A stretch of DNA of 64,000 bases from Belnapia moabensis DSM 16746 (lineage in GTDB: Bacteria; Pseudomonadota; Alphaproteobacteria; Acetobacterales; Acetobacteraceae): assembly GCF_000745835.1 (NCBI RefSeq), contig NZ_JQKB01000019.1, positions 1 through 64,000 of the forward strand. Reading direction: 5' to 3'. How positions within the stretch are numbered: the first letter of the stretch is position 1; every line of letters begins with the position of its first letter. A program made the translations under genes and the position numbers. Positions 53,163 to 63,734 of the stretch are shown one piece after another. A model generated the notes under the pieces. That model made no database searches. It saw nothing but the letters and a program-made list of their open reading frames with translations, and was not told the DNA's origin.

Positions 53163-53622
53163 TCGTCGCCTCCTTGCCGCTGCCATCGAGGGCGGCGTTC
53201 AGCGTATGCCAGGCGAGCGTCGCGCATTTCACCCGGCTCGGGAATTCATGCACGCCCGAAAGGGGCTGCAGCCGCTCCATCTCCTCCTCCAGCGAGGCGC
53301 CGCAATCAGGGCAGGCGCCGGTCATGGCGAGGTTGCGGAAGCGGTCGCCCAGTATATGGGCCTCGGCCGGGGACTTTCCCTTGACGGTTTCGGTCATCAG
53401 GGATGCGCTGGCCATGGAGATGGCGCAGCCGCGCCCTTGAAAGGCCACGTCCTCGATGGCGCCGTCCGGCCGGAGCTTCAGGAACAACTCCATCCTGTCG
53501 CCACACATCGGGTTGTCGCCGCGGGCGGTGCGGTCGGCATCCTCCAGGCGGCGGAAGTTCCGGGGCTTCCGCCCATGGTCGAGGATGACCTCCTGGTAGA
53601 GGTCGCGGAGGTCGTCGAACAT
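53155..53622 (-). CDS. sufU: SufU-type sulfur acceptor / scaffold protein
   Basis: A 155-aa IscU-fold protein with DLYQEVILDHGRKPRNFRRL, DNPMCGDRMELFLKL, FQGRGCAISMASASLM and VKCATLAW: three Cys and an Asp that bind zinc in SufU. It has the extra insertion between the second and third Cys that separates SufU from IscU. SufU accepts persulfide sulfur from SufS and replaces SufE here. Confidence 0.92.
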   Translation of the reverse strand: MFDDLRDLYQEVILDHGRKPRNFRRLEDADRTARGDNPMCGDRMELFLKLRPDGAIEDVAFQGRGCAISMASASLMTETVKGKSPAEAHILGDRFRNLAMTGACPDCGASLEEEMERLQPLSGVHEFPSRVKCATLAWHTLNAALDGSGKEATSE

Positions 53623-54869
53623 CAGGAGAAGAACTCCCTGGCTTTCGTCAAAGCCTCGGCGAGGTAATCGATCTCGCCGAGCGTAGTGTAGAGCCCGAAG
53701 GAGGCGCGGCAGGTGCCGCCCTCAAGGCCGAAGCGCGCATGCAGCGGCTCGGCGCAATGCCGCCCGGCGCGCACCGCGATTCCGGCCCGGTCGAGCAGCG
53801 TCGCCAGGTCATGCGGGTGGGCATTGTCGAGCGCGAAGGAGAAGACTCCACCGCGATCCTGGGCGCGGCCGAGCAGTGTCAGCCCCGCGACATCGGAAAG
53901 GCGCCGCATAGCGTGGTCGACGAGGGTATGCTCATGCGCCTCGAGTGCCGGCATGCCGATGGCCGAGACGTAGTCGATGGCCGCATGCAGCCCGACCGCT
54001 TCGACGATGGGCGGCGTGCCGGCCTCGAATTTCGCCGGCGGCTCCGCCCAGGTGCTGCCCTCGAGCGTCACGCTCGCGATCATGTCGCCGCCACCGAGGA
54101 AGGGCGGCATGCGCTCCTGGTGCTCGAGCCGCGCCCAGAGCACGCCGATGCCGGTCGGCCCGTAGAGCTTGTGCCCGGTGAAGGCGTAGAAATCTGCGCC
54201 CAATGCCTGCATGTCGACACGGCGGTGCACGGCGGCCTGGCTGCCGTCGAGCAGGACCTTGGCGCCCCTGGCATGCGCCATGGCGACGATGCGCTCGGCC
54301 GGGGTCACCGTCCCCAGCACGTTAGACATATGGGTGACGGCGACGAGGCCTACCTTGCCGTCCGCGAGCTTAGCCTCGAAATCCTCGAGATCGAGCTCCC
54401 CGGCATCGGTCACGCGGCAGATGCGCAGCTCGATGCCCCGGTTGTCGTCCCGCAGCATGTGCCAGGGGACGAGGTTGGCGTGGTGCTCCATCTCCGAGAC
54501 CAGCACCGCCTGCCCGGGCTGCATCACGCCGCGGCCCCAGCTATGGGCGACGAGGTTGATCGCCGCCGTGCTGTTGGTGGTGAAGATCACCTCGCGCGGG
54601 TCGGCCGCGTTGATGAAGCGGGCGACGGCGGCGCGCGCCGCCTCGTAATCCGCTGTGGCGGCCTCGCTCAGTCGGTAGGCGCCGCGATGCACATTGGCAT
54701 AGCGCTCCTCCATGCTGCGGACCATCGCCTGGATCACCTGGCGTGGCTTCTGCGCCGAAGCGCCGCTGTCGAGGAAGACAAGCGGCCTGCCGCGGTGCTG
54801 CTGCGCCAGGACGGGGAAGTCGGCGCGGATGCGCTCGACATCGAAGCCCGGCTGGACCGGCGCGTTCAT
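53622..54869 (-). CDS. sufS: Cysteine desulfurase
   Basis: A 415-aa PLP enzyme: the PLP Lys in FYAFTGHKLYGPTGIGVLWA and the catalytic Cys372 in RAGRHCAEPLHARFG. The short active-site loop is that of group II desulfurases, which need SufU or SufE to take over sulfur. ATG 54869 overlaps the sufD stop. Confidence 0.95.
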   Translation of the reverse strand: MNAPVQPGFDVERIRADFPVLAQQHRGRPLVFLDSGASAQKPRQVIQAMVRSMEERYANVHRGAYRLSEAATADYEAARAAVARFINAADPREVIFTTNSTAAINLVAHSWGRGVMQPGQAVLVSEMEHHANLVPWHMLRDDNRGIELRICRVTDAGELDLEDFEAKLADGKVGLVAVTHMSNVLGTVTPAERIVAMAHARGAKVLLDGSQAAVHRRVDMQALGADFYAFTGHKLYGPTGIGVLWARLEHQERMPPFLGGGDMIASVTLEGSTWAEPPAKFEAGTPPIVEAVGLHAAIDYVSAIGMPALEAHEHTLVDHAMRRLSDVAGLTLLGRAQDRGGVFSFALDNAHPHDLATLLDRAGIAVRAGRHCAEPLHARFGLEGGTCRASFGLYTTLGEIDYLAEALTKAREFFS

Positions 54870-56158
54870 GCGGCCTCCTTCTCCCACCAGCCGGCGACGG
54901 CGCTTTCCAGCGCGGCGCGGGCGGTCTCATCGGTGACGCCTTCGATCGCTTCCTGCAGGAAGGCCTCGACCAGGATGCTGCGCGCCTTGTCCTCGGGGAT
55001 GCCGCGGGCCCGCAGGTAGAAAAGCTGGTCGGCATCCAACGCGCCAACGGTGGCGCCATGGCTGCACTTCACGTCGTCGGCATAGATCTCAAGCTGCGGC
55101 TTGCTGTCGATCTCAGCATCCGGGCTCAGCAGCAGCGCCTGGTTCATCTGGTAGCCGTCGGTCCGCTGCGCAACCTGATGGACATGGATCTTGCCCTGGA
55201 AGACGCCGCGCGACTTGCCGGACAGCACCGTCTTGTAGGTCTGCCGGCTGGCGCAATCGGGCGCGGCATGGTCGAGCACCGTGGTGGTGTCGGCATGCTG
55301 GCCGTCGCGCAGCAGCTGGGCGCCGTTCATGTGGCAGGCGGACTTCGGCCCGGCGAGCACGGCGTGAATTTCGTTCCGCACCAGCCGCGCGCCGGCGTTC
55401 AGGGTGAAATTGTCATAGGTCGCGCCGGACTCGATCCGCGCATAGACGGTGCCGAGCTGGAAGCCCTTCACCCCCTCGCGCTGGATGCGGGCATGGGTCA
55501 GCACGGCGCCCTCCGCCAGCTCGATCTCGAAGACCGGGTTGTGCAGATAACGCGTGTCCTCCGGCCCGCTTGCCTCCTCGATGAGGGTAAGGCTGGCGCC
55601 GGCTTCGAGCCGGATCAGGTGGCGCGGATGGAAGGCGGAGGGCCGCTCGCTGCGGCTGGTAAGCGAGCGCAGCTCCAGCACGCCACCGGCGACGCCGGCC
55701 GGCACCGTCACCAGCAGTCCGTCCTCGAAAAGCATGGTGTTGAGCGCGACCAGCGGCTCCTCCGCCGGACGGGCCAGGGCGCCGAGGCGCCCCTCGAGCC
55801 GCGGCAGCTGCTCCGCCAGGCTGCCGATGGCGAAGCCGGCGTCATCAAGCTGCGACAGCTCCGCGCGGAAACGGCCATCGACGAAGACGGCCCGACGCTC
55901 GCCGCGCGGCGCCGGCAGCGCCACGTCGTCGCCGAGGATGGTCAGCGCCTCATCGAAGGCGGCGTCGGAGACGGGACGGAGGTCAGTGTATTTCCAGGCC
56001 TCGACCCGGCGGGTCGGGAAGCCGGCCGTGCGGAACTGCGCGGCGGCCGCCTCGCGCAGCGCCTGCACCCAGTCCAGCCGCTGCCCCGGCAGCCGCGCCC
56101 GCAGCCCCTCGAAGCGGTGGAGGAAGCCCTCGGCGCCACTGTGCACGACGGTGTTCAT
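54866..56158 (-). CDS. sufD: Fe-S assembly scaffold component SufD
   Basis: A 430-aa beta-helix protein paralogous to SufB: FRTAGFPTRRVEAWKYTDLR at the N-terminus and KSACHMNGAQLLRDGQHADT, ALLLSPDAEIDSKPQLEIYA, DDVKCSHGATVGALDADQLF with the conserved His at the SufB-SufD interface. It forms the SufBC2D scaffold. Confidence 0.95.
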   Translation of the reverse strand: MNTVVHSGAEGFLHRFEGLRARLPGQRLDWVQALREAAAAQFRTAGFPTRRVEAWKYTDLRPVSDAAFDEALTILGDDVALPAPRGERRAVFVDGRFRAELSQLDDAGFAIGSLAEQLPRLEGRLGALARPAEEPLVALNTMLFEDGLLVTVPAGVAGGVLELRSLTSRSERPSAFHPRHLIRLEAGASLTLIEEASGPEDTRYLHNPVFEIELAEGAVLTHARIQREGVKGFQLGTVYARIESGATYDNFTLNAGARLVRNEIHAVLAGPKSACHMNGAQLLRDGQHADTTTVLDHAAPDCASRQTYKTVLSGKSRGVFQGKIHVHQVAQRTDGYQMNQALLLSPDAEIDSKPQLEIYADDVKCSHGATVGALDADQLFYLRARGIPEDKARSILVEAFLQEAIEGVTDETARAALESAVAGWWEKEAA

Positions 56159-56901
56159 GCTGCGGCCTGCACCGAGGCATAGCCCGAGGCCTCGAGCTGC
56201 TTCGCCAGCTCCGGCCCGCCGGTCTGCACGATGCGTCCCTGCATCAGGACATGCACCTTGTCGGGCACGATGTAGTCGAGCAGGCGCTGGTAGTGGGTGA
56301 TAACGAGGGCGGAGAAGTCGGGCGCCCGCAGCGCGTTCACGCCATCAGCCACGATTTTCAGCGCGTCGATGTCGAGGCCGCTGTCGGTCTCGTCGAGGAT
56401 GGCGAGCGAGGGCCGGAGGAGGGCCATCTGCAGCACCTCGTTTCGCTTTTTCTCGCCGCCGGAGAAGCCGACATTGACGCCGCGCTTCAGCATGTCCTCC
56501 GACATCTGCAGCTCCTTCAACCGGGCGCGTGCCAGCTTCAGGAACTGCATCGCATCCAGCTCCGACTCGCCCTTGCCACGGCGGATGGCGTTGAGCGCGG
56601 TACGGAGGAAATTGGCATTGCCGACGCCGGGCAGTTCCACGGGATACTGGAAGGCGAGGAAGACGCCCGCCGCCGCCCGCTCCTCCGGCTCCATGCCGAG
56701 CAGGTCGACGCCGTTCAGCGTCGCGCTGCCGCCCGTCACCTCATAGCCCTCGCGCCCGGCGAGGACATAGGAGAGGGTCGACTTGCCCGAGCCGTTCGGG
56801 CCCATGATGGCGTGCACCTCGCCGGCGGGCACTTCCAGGTCGATCCCCTTGAGGATCGGCTTGCCCTCGACCTCGGCGGTCAGTCCTTCGATACGCAGCA
56901 T
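56155..56901 (-). CDS. sufC: Fe-S assembly ATPase SufC
   Basis: A 248-aa ABC-type ATPase: Walker A MGPNGSGKSTLSYVLAG, signature VGFSGGEKKRNEVLQMAL, Walker B LAILDETDSGLDIDALKIVA and H-loop VITHYQRLLDYI. It drives conformational change of SufB/SufD. Its start abuts the sufB stop and its end overlaps sufD. Confidence 0.97.
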   Translation of the reverse strand: MLRIEGLTAEVEGKPILKGIDLEVPAGEVHAIMGPNGSGKSTLSYVLAGREGYEVTGGSATLNGVDLLGMEPEERAAAGVFLAFQYPVELPGVGNANFLRTALNAIRRGKGESELDAMQFLKLARARLKELQMSEDMLKRGVNVGFSGGEKKRNEVLQMALLRPSLAILDETDSGLDIDALKIVADGVNALRAPDFSALVITHYQRLLDYIVPDKVHVLMQGRIVQTGGPELAKQLEASGYASVQAAA

Positions 56902-58401
<1,500 letters not shown>

Positions 58402-58410
58402 ATCGGGTTC

Positions 58411-58872
58411 CTACTCGGCGACGAGCTGAGTGAAGGTGGTCGCGGGGGCGCAGCGTGTGGGGCCGGCCAGATCGGCGAGGGTGATGTCGGACAACGCCCG
58501 GCGGATAGCGTCGTTGACCGGATCCCAGCGGCCGCGCACGGCGCAGATGCCCTGCGCCTCGCACTGCCCCTGCCCGCCATCGACGCAGGCGGTAAGGGCG
58601 ATCGGGCCGTCGATGGCGACGATCACCTCGGATAGCGGCACCGCGGCGAGCGGCCGGGCCAGCCGGTACCCGCCACGGGCGCCGCGCAGCCCTTCCACCA
58701 ACCCGGCCTGGCTCAATATCTTGAGCACCTTGGCGACGGTCGGCTCGGCGATGCCGGTGGCCAGGGCAAGGCCCGGCGCGGTCTGCACCCGGCCTTCCGG
58801 CAGGGCGCCGTCGCGCGCGAGCCGGGCCATGACGACCACGGCATAATCGGTTAGTTTCGATAGCCTCAACAC
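58411..58872 (-). CDS. Rrf2-family (IscR/SufR-like) Fe-S-sensing regulator of the suf operon
   Basis: A 153-aa winged-HTH protein: MLRLSKLTDYAVVVMARLA, IAEPTVAKVLKILSQAGLVE for the recognition helix, LRGARGGYRLARPL for the wing, and three Cys (TACVDGGQGQCEAQGICAVR) that can hold an Fe-S cluster. It is the first gene of the operon and probably represses it when clusters are plentiful, via the inverted repeat just upstream. Confidence 0.93.
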   Translation of the reverse strand: MLRLSKLTDYAVVVMARLARDGALPEGRVQTAPGLALATGIAEPTVAKVLKILSQAGLVEGLRGARGGYRLARPLAAVPLSEVIVAIDGPIALTACVDGGQGQCEAQGICAVRGRWDPVNDAIRRALSDITLADLAGPTRCAPATTFTQLVAE

Positions 58873-58897
58873 GGCGCATCCCTCATGCGACTTAAAT

Positions 58898-58914
58898 AGG
58901 ACCTAGTGGGTCCT
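58898..58914 (-). promoter_or_regulatory. Inverted-repeat operator at the head of the suf operon
   Basis: AGGACC-TAGTG-GGTCCT is a perfect 6-bp inverted repeat with a 5-base centre, starting 26 bases before the start codon of the Rrf2 regulator. A TATTTAAG stretch between it and the gene could be the -10 box. Binding here would block transcription, which fits autoregulation. Confidence 0.6.
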
Positions 58915-58985
58915 CTTTGAAGCCCCCCTCTCGCCCAAAACCGCCGGCCGTGCCTAGGCTACAGCCCGCCACGGGGGAGCCATCG

Positions 58986-59876
58986 ATGCCGACCATCACC
59001 ACCGATGACGGGGTTGAGTTGCACTACGAGGAGGCCGGCAGCGGCACGCCGCTGGTCTTCGTCCACGAATTCGCCGGCGATGCGCGGAGCTGGGAGCCAC
59101 AGATGCGCTTCTTCGCCCGCCGCTACCGCTGCATCGCCTTCAACGCCCGCGGCTACCCGCCCTCCGCCGTACCGCATGACCCGGCCGCCTATTCCCAGGA
59201 CCGCGCCACGGACGACATCGCCCAGGTCGTGGAGCGGCTCGGCCTCGCCCCGGCCCATGTCGTCGGCCTCTCGATGGGCGCCTTCGCCACCCTGCATCTC
59301 GGCCTGCGCTACCCGCATCTCGCCCGCAGCCTGACCGCCGCCGGCGTCGGCTACGGCGCCGCCCCCGGCAAGCGCGACCAGTTCCGCACCGAGGTGGACG
59401 CCACCGCCGACCGCATCGCCGGGGAGGGCATGTGGAAGATGGCGCGGACCTATGGCCGCGGGCCGACCCGCCTCGTTTTCGAGGAGAAGGACCCGCGCGG
59501 CTACGCCGAGTTCATGTCGCAGCTCGCCGAGCACGATACCGACGGCGCGGTGCTGACCATGCGCGGCGTCCAGCGCGAGCGCCCCAGCCTCTTCGATCTG
59601 GAGGCCGAATTCCGGCGAATGAAGCTTCCCACCCTCATCGTCTGCGGCGACGAGGACGACCCGACGCTGGAGCCTGGCCTCTTCCTCAAACGCGCCATAT
59701 CGACCAGCGCCCTCATGGTGATGCCCCGCTGCGGCCATACCATGAACATCGAGGACCCGGACGCCTTCAACCGCGGCGTGCTCGACTTCATCACCTGGGT
59801 CGATGCCGGCCGCTGGTGGGAGCGCAACCCGGCAACGCTGGCCGGCGGGATCATTGCGGGAACGGCGAAGGACTAG
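58986..59876 (+). CDS. Alpha/beta-fold hydrolase
   Basis: A 296-aa hydrolase: PLVFVHEFAGDARSWEPQM with the oxyanion region, nucleophile Ser96 in VVGLSMGAFATLHLGL, Asp in LIVCGDEDDPTLEPG and His in MPRCGHTMNIEDPDAF. The substrate is unknown; related enzymes act on esters, lactones or ring-cleavage products. ATG 58986 follows GGGGGAG. It is divergent from the suf operon and leads the oxidation gene string. Confidence 0.88.
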   Translation: MPTITTDDGVELHYEEAGSGTPLVFVHEFAGDARSWEPQMRFFARRYRCIAFNARGYPPSAVPHDPAAYSQDRATDDIAQVVERLGLAPAHVVGLSMGAFATLHLGLRYPHLARSLTAAGVGYGAAPGKRDQFRTEVDATADRIAGEGMWKMARTYGRGPTRLVFEEKDPRGYAEFMSQLAEHDTDGAVLTMRGVQRERPSLFDLEAEFRRMKLPTLIVCGDEDDPTLEPGLFLKRAISTSALMVMPRCGHTMNIEDPDAFNRGVLDFITWVDAGRWWERNPATLAGGIIAGTAKD

Positions 59877-59938
59877 TTTTCCCTCGCCGGCCCGGCCTCA
59901 TGCGCTAGGCTTCCCGGAAAACCCAGGGAGGCTAAGCC

Positions 59939-61165
59939 ATGAACGTCGTCGCCCGCGTCCCGTCCGACCTCTCGCATCTCGACCCGAGCGACCCAGCACT
60001 CTATCGGGATGAGACCTGGGGCCCGCTCTTCGCCCGGCTGCGGCGGGAGGAGCCGGTGCATTTCTGCGCCGACAGCCGCTTCGGCCCCTATTGGTCGCTC
60101 ACCCGCTACAAGGACATCATGGCGGCGGAGGTGGACCATGCCACCTTCTCCTCCGAGGCCGGCGGCATCCAGCTCATCGACCAACCGAAGGACATGGCGC
60201 GGCCGAGCTTCATCCGCATGGACCCGCCGAAGCATGACGAGCAGCGGAAGGTCGTCCAGCCCATCGTCGCCCCCGGCAACCTCGCCAATATGGAGGTGCT
60301 GATCCGCGAGCGCACCCAGCGCGTGCTGGACGGGCTGCCGCGCAACGAGACCTTCGACTGGGTCGAGCGCGTCTCCATCGAGCTGACGACCATGATGCTG
60401 GCGACGCTCTTCGACTTCCCCTTCGAGCAACGCCAGAAGCTGACCTACTGGTCCGATGTGGCGATCTGCGACGTCAACGCTCCCGACCCGCTGGTCCCGA
60501 CCGAAGAGGCGCGCTTCGCCGAGCTGAAGGTGATGGCGGAGACCATGGCCGCCCTCTTCAACGCCCGGCGCGACGCCCCGCCGCGCTTCGACCTGCTCTC
60601 CATGCTGGCCCACGACCCAGCGACGCGCGACATGCCGCTGCGCGAATTCATGGGCAACCTTGCCCTGCTCATCGTGGGCGGCAACGACACGACCCGCAAC
60701 TCGATGACCGGCGGCTTGCTCGCACTGCACCAGAACCCGGCTGAATACCGGAAGCTCCGCGACGATCCCAGCCTGATCCCCAACATGGTGTCCGAGATCA
60801 TCCGCTGGGCGACGCCCGTGATTCACATGCGCCGGACCGCGACCCGCGACGTGGAGGTCGGCGGCCGCACCATCCGTGCCGGGGACAAGGTCGCGATGTG
60901 GTACGTCTCCGGCAACCGCGACGAGGCGGCGATCGAGCAGCCGGACCGCTTTATTATCGACCGGCCGCGGGCACGCCAACACCTCTCCTTCGGCTTCGGC
61001 GTCCATCGCTGCGTCGGCAACCGCCTGGCCGAGTTGCAGCTCCGCATCCTGTGGGAGGAAATCCTGGCCCGTTTCCCGGTGATCGAGGTGCTTGGGCCGC
61101 CACGGCGGATCTACTCCAATTTTATCCACGGCATCGCGGCCCTGCCCGTGCGCATTCCCGCCTGA
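59939..61165 (+). CDS. Cytochrome P450
   Basis: A 408-aa soluble P450: I-helix LALLIVGGNDTTRNSMTGGL, K-helix SEIIRWATPVIHMRRTA and the haem-binding loop FGFGVHRCVGNRLAE with Cys358 as the thiolate ligand. The I-helix/K-helix wording (TPVIHMRRTATRDVEVGG) resembles CYP125/CYP142-like enzymes that hydroxylate steroid side chains or long-chain lipids. It needs separate ferredoxin and reductase partners; none is in the window. Confidence 0.93.
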   Translation: MNVVARVPSDLSHLDPSDPALYRDETWGPLFARLRREEPVHFCADSRFGPYWSLTRYKDIMAAEVDHATFSSEAGGIQLIDQPKDMARPSFIRMDPPKHDEQRKVVQPIVAPGNLANMEVLIRERTQRVLDGLPRNETFDWVERVSIELTTMMLATLFDFPFEQRQKLTYWSDVAICDVNAPDPLVPTEEARFAELKVMAETMAALFNARRDAPPRFDLLSMLAHDPATRDMPLREFMGNLALLIVGGNDTTRNSMTGGLLALHQNPAEYRKLRDDPSLIPNMVSEIIRWATPVIHMRRTATRDVEVGGRTIRAGDKVAMWYVSGNRDEAAIEQPDRFIIDRPRARQHLSFGFGVHRCVGNRLAELQLRILWEEILARFPVIEVLGPPRRIYSNFIHGIAALPVRIPA

Positions 61166-61231
61166 CCCCGGCTTCACGGAGCGACCGGACGGGTCTAGGA
61201 ATAGATAGCCACCTACGGAGAGGGAACGCCA

Positions 61232-62143
61232 ATGGGCATGCTGGATGGTAAGGTCGCCGTCGTCACCGGGTCGGGCGGCGGCGTCGGCCGGGAGATCGCC
61301 CTGCACATGGCGCAGGCCGGTGCCAAGGTCATCATCAACGATATCGGCGCCAGCCTGACCGGCGAGGGCCAGTCCGCCACGCCGGCGCAGCAGACCAAGC
61401 AAATCATCGAGCAGCGCGGCGGCCAGGCTGAGATCAACACCGACAGCGTCGCCTCCTGGGAGAGCGCTGGCAAGATCGCCCAGTCGGCGCTCGATCATTT
61501 CGGACGCATCGACATCGTCGTGAACAATGCCGGCATCCTGCGCGACCAGATCTTTCACCGGATGACGCCCGAGGAGTGGAACGCCGTCATCGACGTCCAC
61601 CTCAATGGCTCCTTCTACATGTCGCGCCATGCGGCGACGCACTTCCGCAAGCAGGAGAGCGGCGCCTTCGTCCACATCACCTCGACCTCGGGGCTTATCG
61701 GCAATTTCGGCCAGGCGAACTACTCGGCGGCGAAGCTCGGCATCGTGGCGCTGTCGAAGTCGATCGCGCTCGACATGAAGCGCTACAACGTGCGCTCCAA
61801 CTGCCTCGCGCCCTTCGCCTGGAGCCGCATGACCAGCTCCATCCCCGCCGAGACGCCTGAGCAGAAGGCGCGGGTCGAGAAGATCATGCGCATGGGCCCG
61901 GAAAAGAATGCCCCGCTCGCCGTCTTCCTCGCCTCTGACGCGGCGAAGGAGGTCAACGGCCAGGTCTTCGCCCCGCGCATGAACGAGCTCTTCCTGTTCA
62001 GCCAGAACCGGCCAATCCGCGGCATCCACAGCAGCGAGGGCTGGACGCCGGAGAGCCTGGCCGAGCATGCCCTGCCGGCGCTGAAGAGCTTCTTCGTCCC
62101 GCTCGAGCGCTCGGGCGAAGTGTTCAGCTGGGATCCGCTGTAA
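61232..62143 (+). CDS. Short-chain dehydrogenase, MFE-2/3-hydroxyacyl-CoA dehydrogenase-like
   Basis: A 303-aa SDR: TGSGGGVGREIALHMAQAGA cofactor motif, NNAGILRDQIFHRM, Ser151-153, Tyr164 and Lys168 in NYSAAKLG. The long insert after the cofactor motif and the C-terminal extension (MNELFLFSQNRPIRGIHSSE) match the dehydrogenase domain of peroxisomal-type multifunctional enzyme 2 rather than the short FabG type. Together with the P450 it suggests beta-oxidation of a steroid- or lipid-like compound. Confidence 0.88.
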   Translation: MGMLDGKVAVVTGSGGGVGREIALHMAQAGAKVIINDIGASLTGEGQSATPAQQTKQIIEQRGGQAEINTDSVASWESAGKIAQSALDHFGRIDIVVNNAGILRDQIFHRMTPEEWNAVIDVHLNGSFYMSRHAATHFRKQESGAFVHITSTSGLIGNFGQANYSAAKLGIVALSKSIALDMKRYNVRSNCLAPFAWSRMTSSIPAETPEQKARVEKIMRMGPEKNAPLAVFLASDAAKEVNGQVFAPRMNELFLFSQNRPIRGIHSSEGWTPESLAEHALPALKSFFVPLERSGEVFSWDPL

Positions 62144-62163
62144 GCGTCCCTGGATGCACGACA

Positions 62164-62189
62164 CCTTCCGCGGCTCATGTCGCGGAAGG
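62164..62189 (+). terminator. Stem-loop after the SDR gene
   Basis: CCTTCCGCG and CGCGGAAGG form a perfect 9-bp stem with an 8-base loop, 20 bases after the SDR stop. It contains the ATG at 62177, which is therefore not the best start of the next gene. There is no T-tract, so termination is only likely. Confidence 0.5.
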
Positions 62190-62215
62190 CTACCCTTGGG
62201 GATGAGGGAGAGGCC

Positions 62216-63046
62216 GTGACGCCTGAAAGCCTGATCCGCGGCCGCTACGGCCTCAAGCCCGAGGCGCCGTTGCCCTTCGCCCCGCCGGCGGAAGTAGCGC
62301 CCGCGCTCGCCGCCCTGCTCGACCGCCGCGTCACCCGGCGCTACGCCGCCGAGCCGGTGCCGGAGGCACTGCTGCACACCATCCTCGCCGCCGCCCAGTC
62401 TGCGCCCAGCAAGTCCGACCTCCAGCAATACTCCATCATCCTGATCCAGAGCCCGGACAAAATCGCCCGCATCGCCGACTGGATCGGCAGTATGGACTGG
62501 ATCAAGCAAGCCCCCGTCTTCCTGCTCTTTTGCGGCGATATCCGCCGCGGCCGCCGCGTCGCCGCACTGCATGGCCGCCGCTACGCCAACGACAATGTCG
62601 ATACCTTCCTCAACGCCGCGGCCGATGCGGCGCTCGCCCTCGGCTTCACGGTGATGGCGGCGGAGGCGGCGGGGCTCGGCACCTGCCCCATCTCCTATGT
62701 CCGCAACCATGTCGAGAAGATCGGGCCAATGTGTGCCCTGCCCGAGGGCGTCTTCCCCGTCGCTGGCCTGACGCTCGGCTGGCCCCAAGGGCCGCGCAAC
62801 TGGCTGTCGCCCCGACTGCCGCAGGCGCTGGTCGTCCACCGCGAGACCTATGACGACAGCGGGCTGGAGGCCGCCTTGCCGGCCTATGACGCCGCCCGCC
62901 CGCCGGCGAAGCCGCGCTATCCGGAGATTCACGGCCCGAGGCCCGAAGGCTGCGGCTGGAGCGAGAATGCGGCCCGCCAGCTTTCCGTGCCGGAGCGCTT
63001 CGGCCTCCGCGCCTGGCTGAAGCTGCAAGGCCTCTCGCTTGACTGA
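62216..63046 (+). CDS. Nitroreductase-family protein
   Basis: A 276-aa FMN-dependent oxidoreductase: LLDRRVTRRYAAEPVPEALL, AAAQSAPSKSDLQQYSIILI for phosphate contacts of FMN, TFLNAAADAALALGFTVMAA and GTCPISYVRNHVEKIG. It would reduce nitro, quinone or enone groups with NAD(P)H. The GTG at 62216 with an upstream GAGGGAGAGG is preferred to the ATG at 62177, which sits in the terminator loop. The stop overlaps the NUDIX start by eight bases. Confidence 0.88.
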   Translation: MTPESLIRGRYGLKPEAPLPFAPPAEVAPALAALLDRRVTRRYAAEPVPEALLHTILAAAQSAPSKSDLQQYSIILIQSPDKIARIADWIGSMDWIKQAPVFLLFCGDIRRGRRVAALHGRRYANDNVDTFLNAAADAALALGFTVMAAEAAGLGTCPISYVRNHVEKIGPMCALPEGVFPVAGLTLGWPQGPRNWLSPRLPQALVVHRETYDDSGLEAALPAYDAARPPAKPRYPEIHGPRPEGCGWSENAARQLSVPERFGLRAWLKLQGLSLD

Positions 63047-63713
63047 AGCCCCGACCGCCGACAATCCGGGCGGCGCCGAGGAGGCGAAGCGTGCTGCCCG
63101 CTCCGTCACCCCTCGCCACGCCGCGAGCCTCATCCTATGGCGCAATGGCGCGGCGGGGCCGGAGGTGCTGATGGGCCTTCGCCACGCATCGCACCGCTTC
63201 ATGCCGAATGTGCTGGTCTTTCCCGGCGGCCGGGTCGACCGCGCCGATCATCGTGCCCCGGCGCTCGGCGAGCTGCCGCCCTTCACCCGCGCCTGCCTGG
63301 AGCGCCAGGCGCCACCGTCGCTGGCGCGGGCCATCGCCATCGCCGCCGCCCGCGAGCTTGAGGAGGAAACCGGCCTCGTCCTCGGCCGGAAGGAAGGGCA
63401 GCGCCTGTTGCCCGACCTCGCCACGCTCGACTATCTCTGCCGCGCCGTGACACCGCCCAACCGCTTCCGCCGCTTCAACGCCCGCTTCCTCATCGCGCCC
63501 GCCGAGGCCACCCATGGCGCGCTCCGCGGCAGCGGCGAGCTGCAGGAGTTGCGCTTCTTCGGCATTGAGGAAGCCTTCGGGCACAAAATCGCCAGCATCA
63601 CGAGCAAGGTATTACGGGAGTTCGTCGGCTGGCTCGCCCTCACCCCCACAGAACGCGAAGCGCGGGAGTTGATCTGCTTCCGTGGAATGGATCACAGGTT
63701 GCCGGAGCGCTGA
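63039..63713 (+). CDS. NUDIX hydrolase
   Basis: A 224-aa protein: PEVLMGLRHASHRFMPNVLV, VFPGGRVDRADHR, then AAARELEEETGLVLG, an intact Nudix catalytic helix with a long insert before it. This insert and the RFRRFNARFLIAP stretch are typical of the ADP-ribose/CoA-like NUDT19 group. TTG 63039 overlaps the nitroreductase stop; no better start is seen. Confidence 0.85.
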   Translation: MTEAPTADNPGGAEEAKRAARSVTPRHAASLILWRNGAAGPEVLMGLRHASHRFMPNVLVFPGGRVDRADHRAPALGELPPFTRACLERQAPPSLARAIAIAAARELEEETGLVLGRKEGQRLLPDLATLDYLCRAVTPPNRFRRFNARFLIAPAEATHGALRGSGELQELRFFGIEEAFGHKIASITSKVLREFVGWLALTPTEREARELICFRGMDHRLPER

Positions 63714-63734
63714 CGCAGCGTCCTGTCGCAATCG

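Noticed and set aside
62177-62215. ATG 62177 as nitroreductase start
   Set aside because: It lies in the loop of a stem-loop and has no ribosome site; the GTG at 62216 has one.
59873-63202. 1109-codon frame on the - strand across the P450 to nitroreductase genes
   Set aside because: It runs antisense through several recognised enzymes and their intergenic gaps; the composition is biased and no motif is present.
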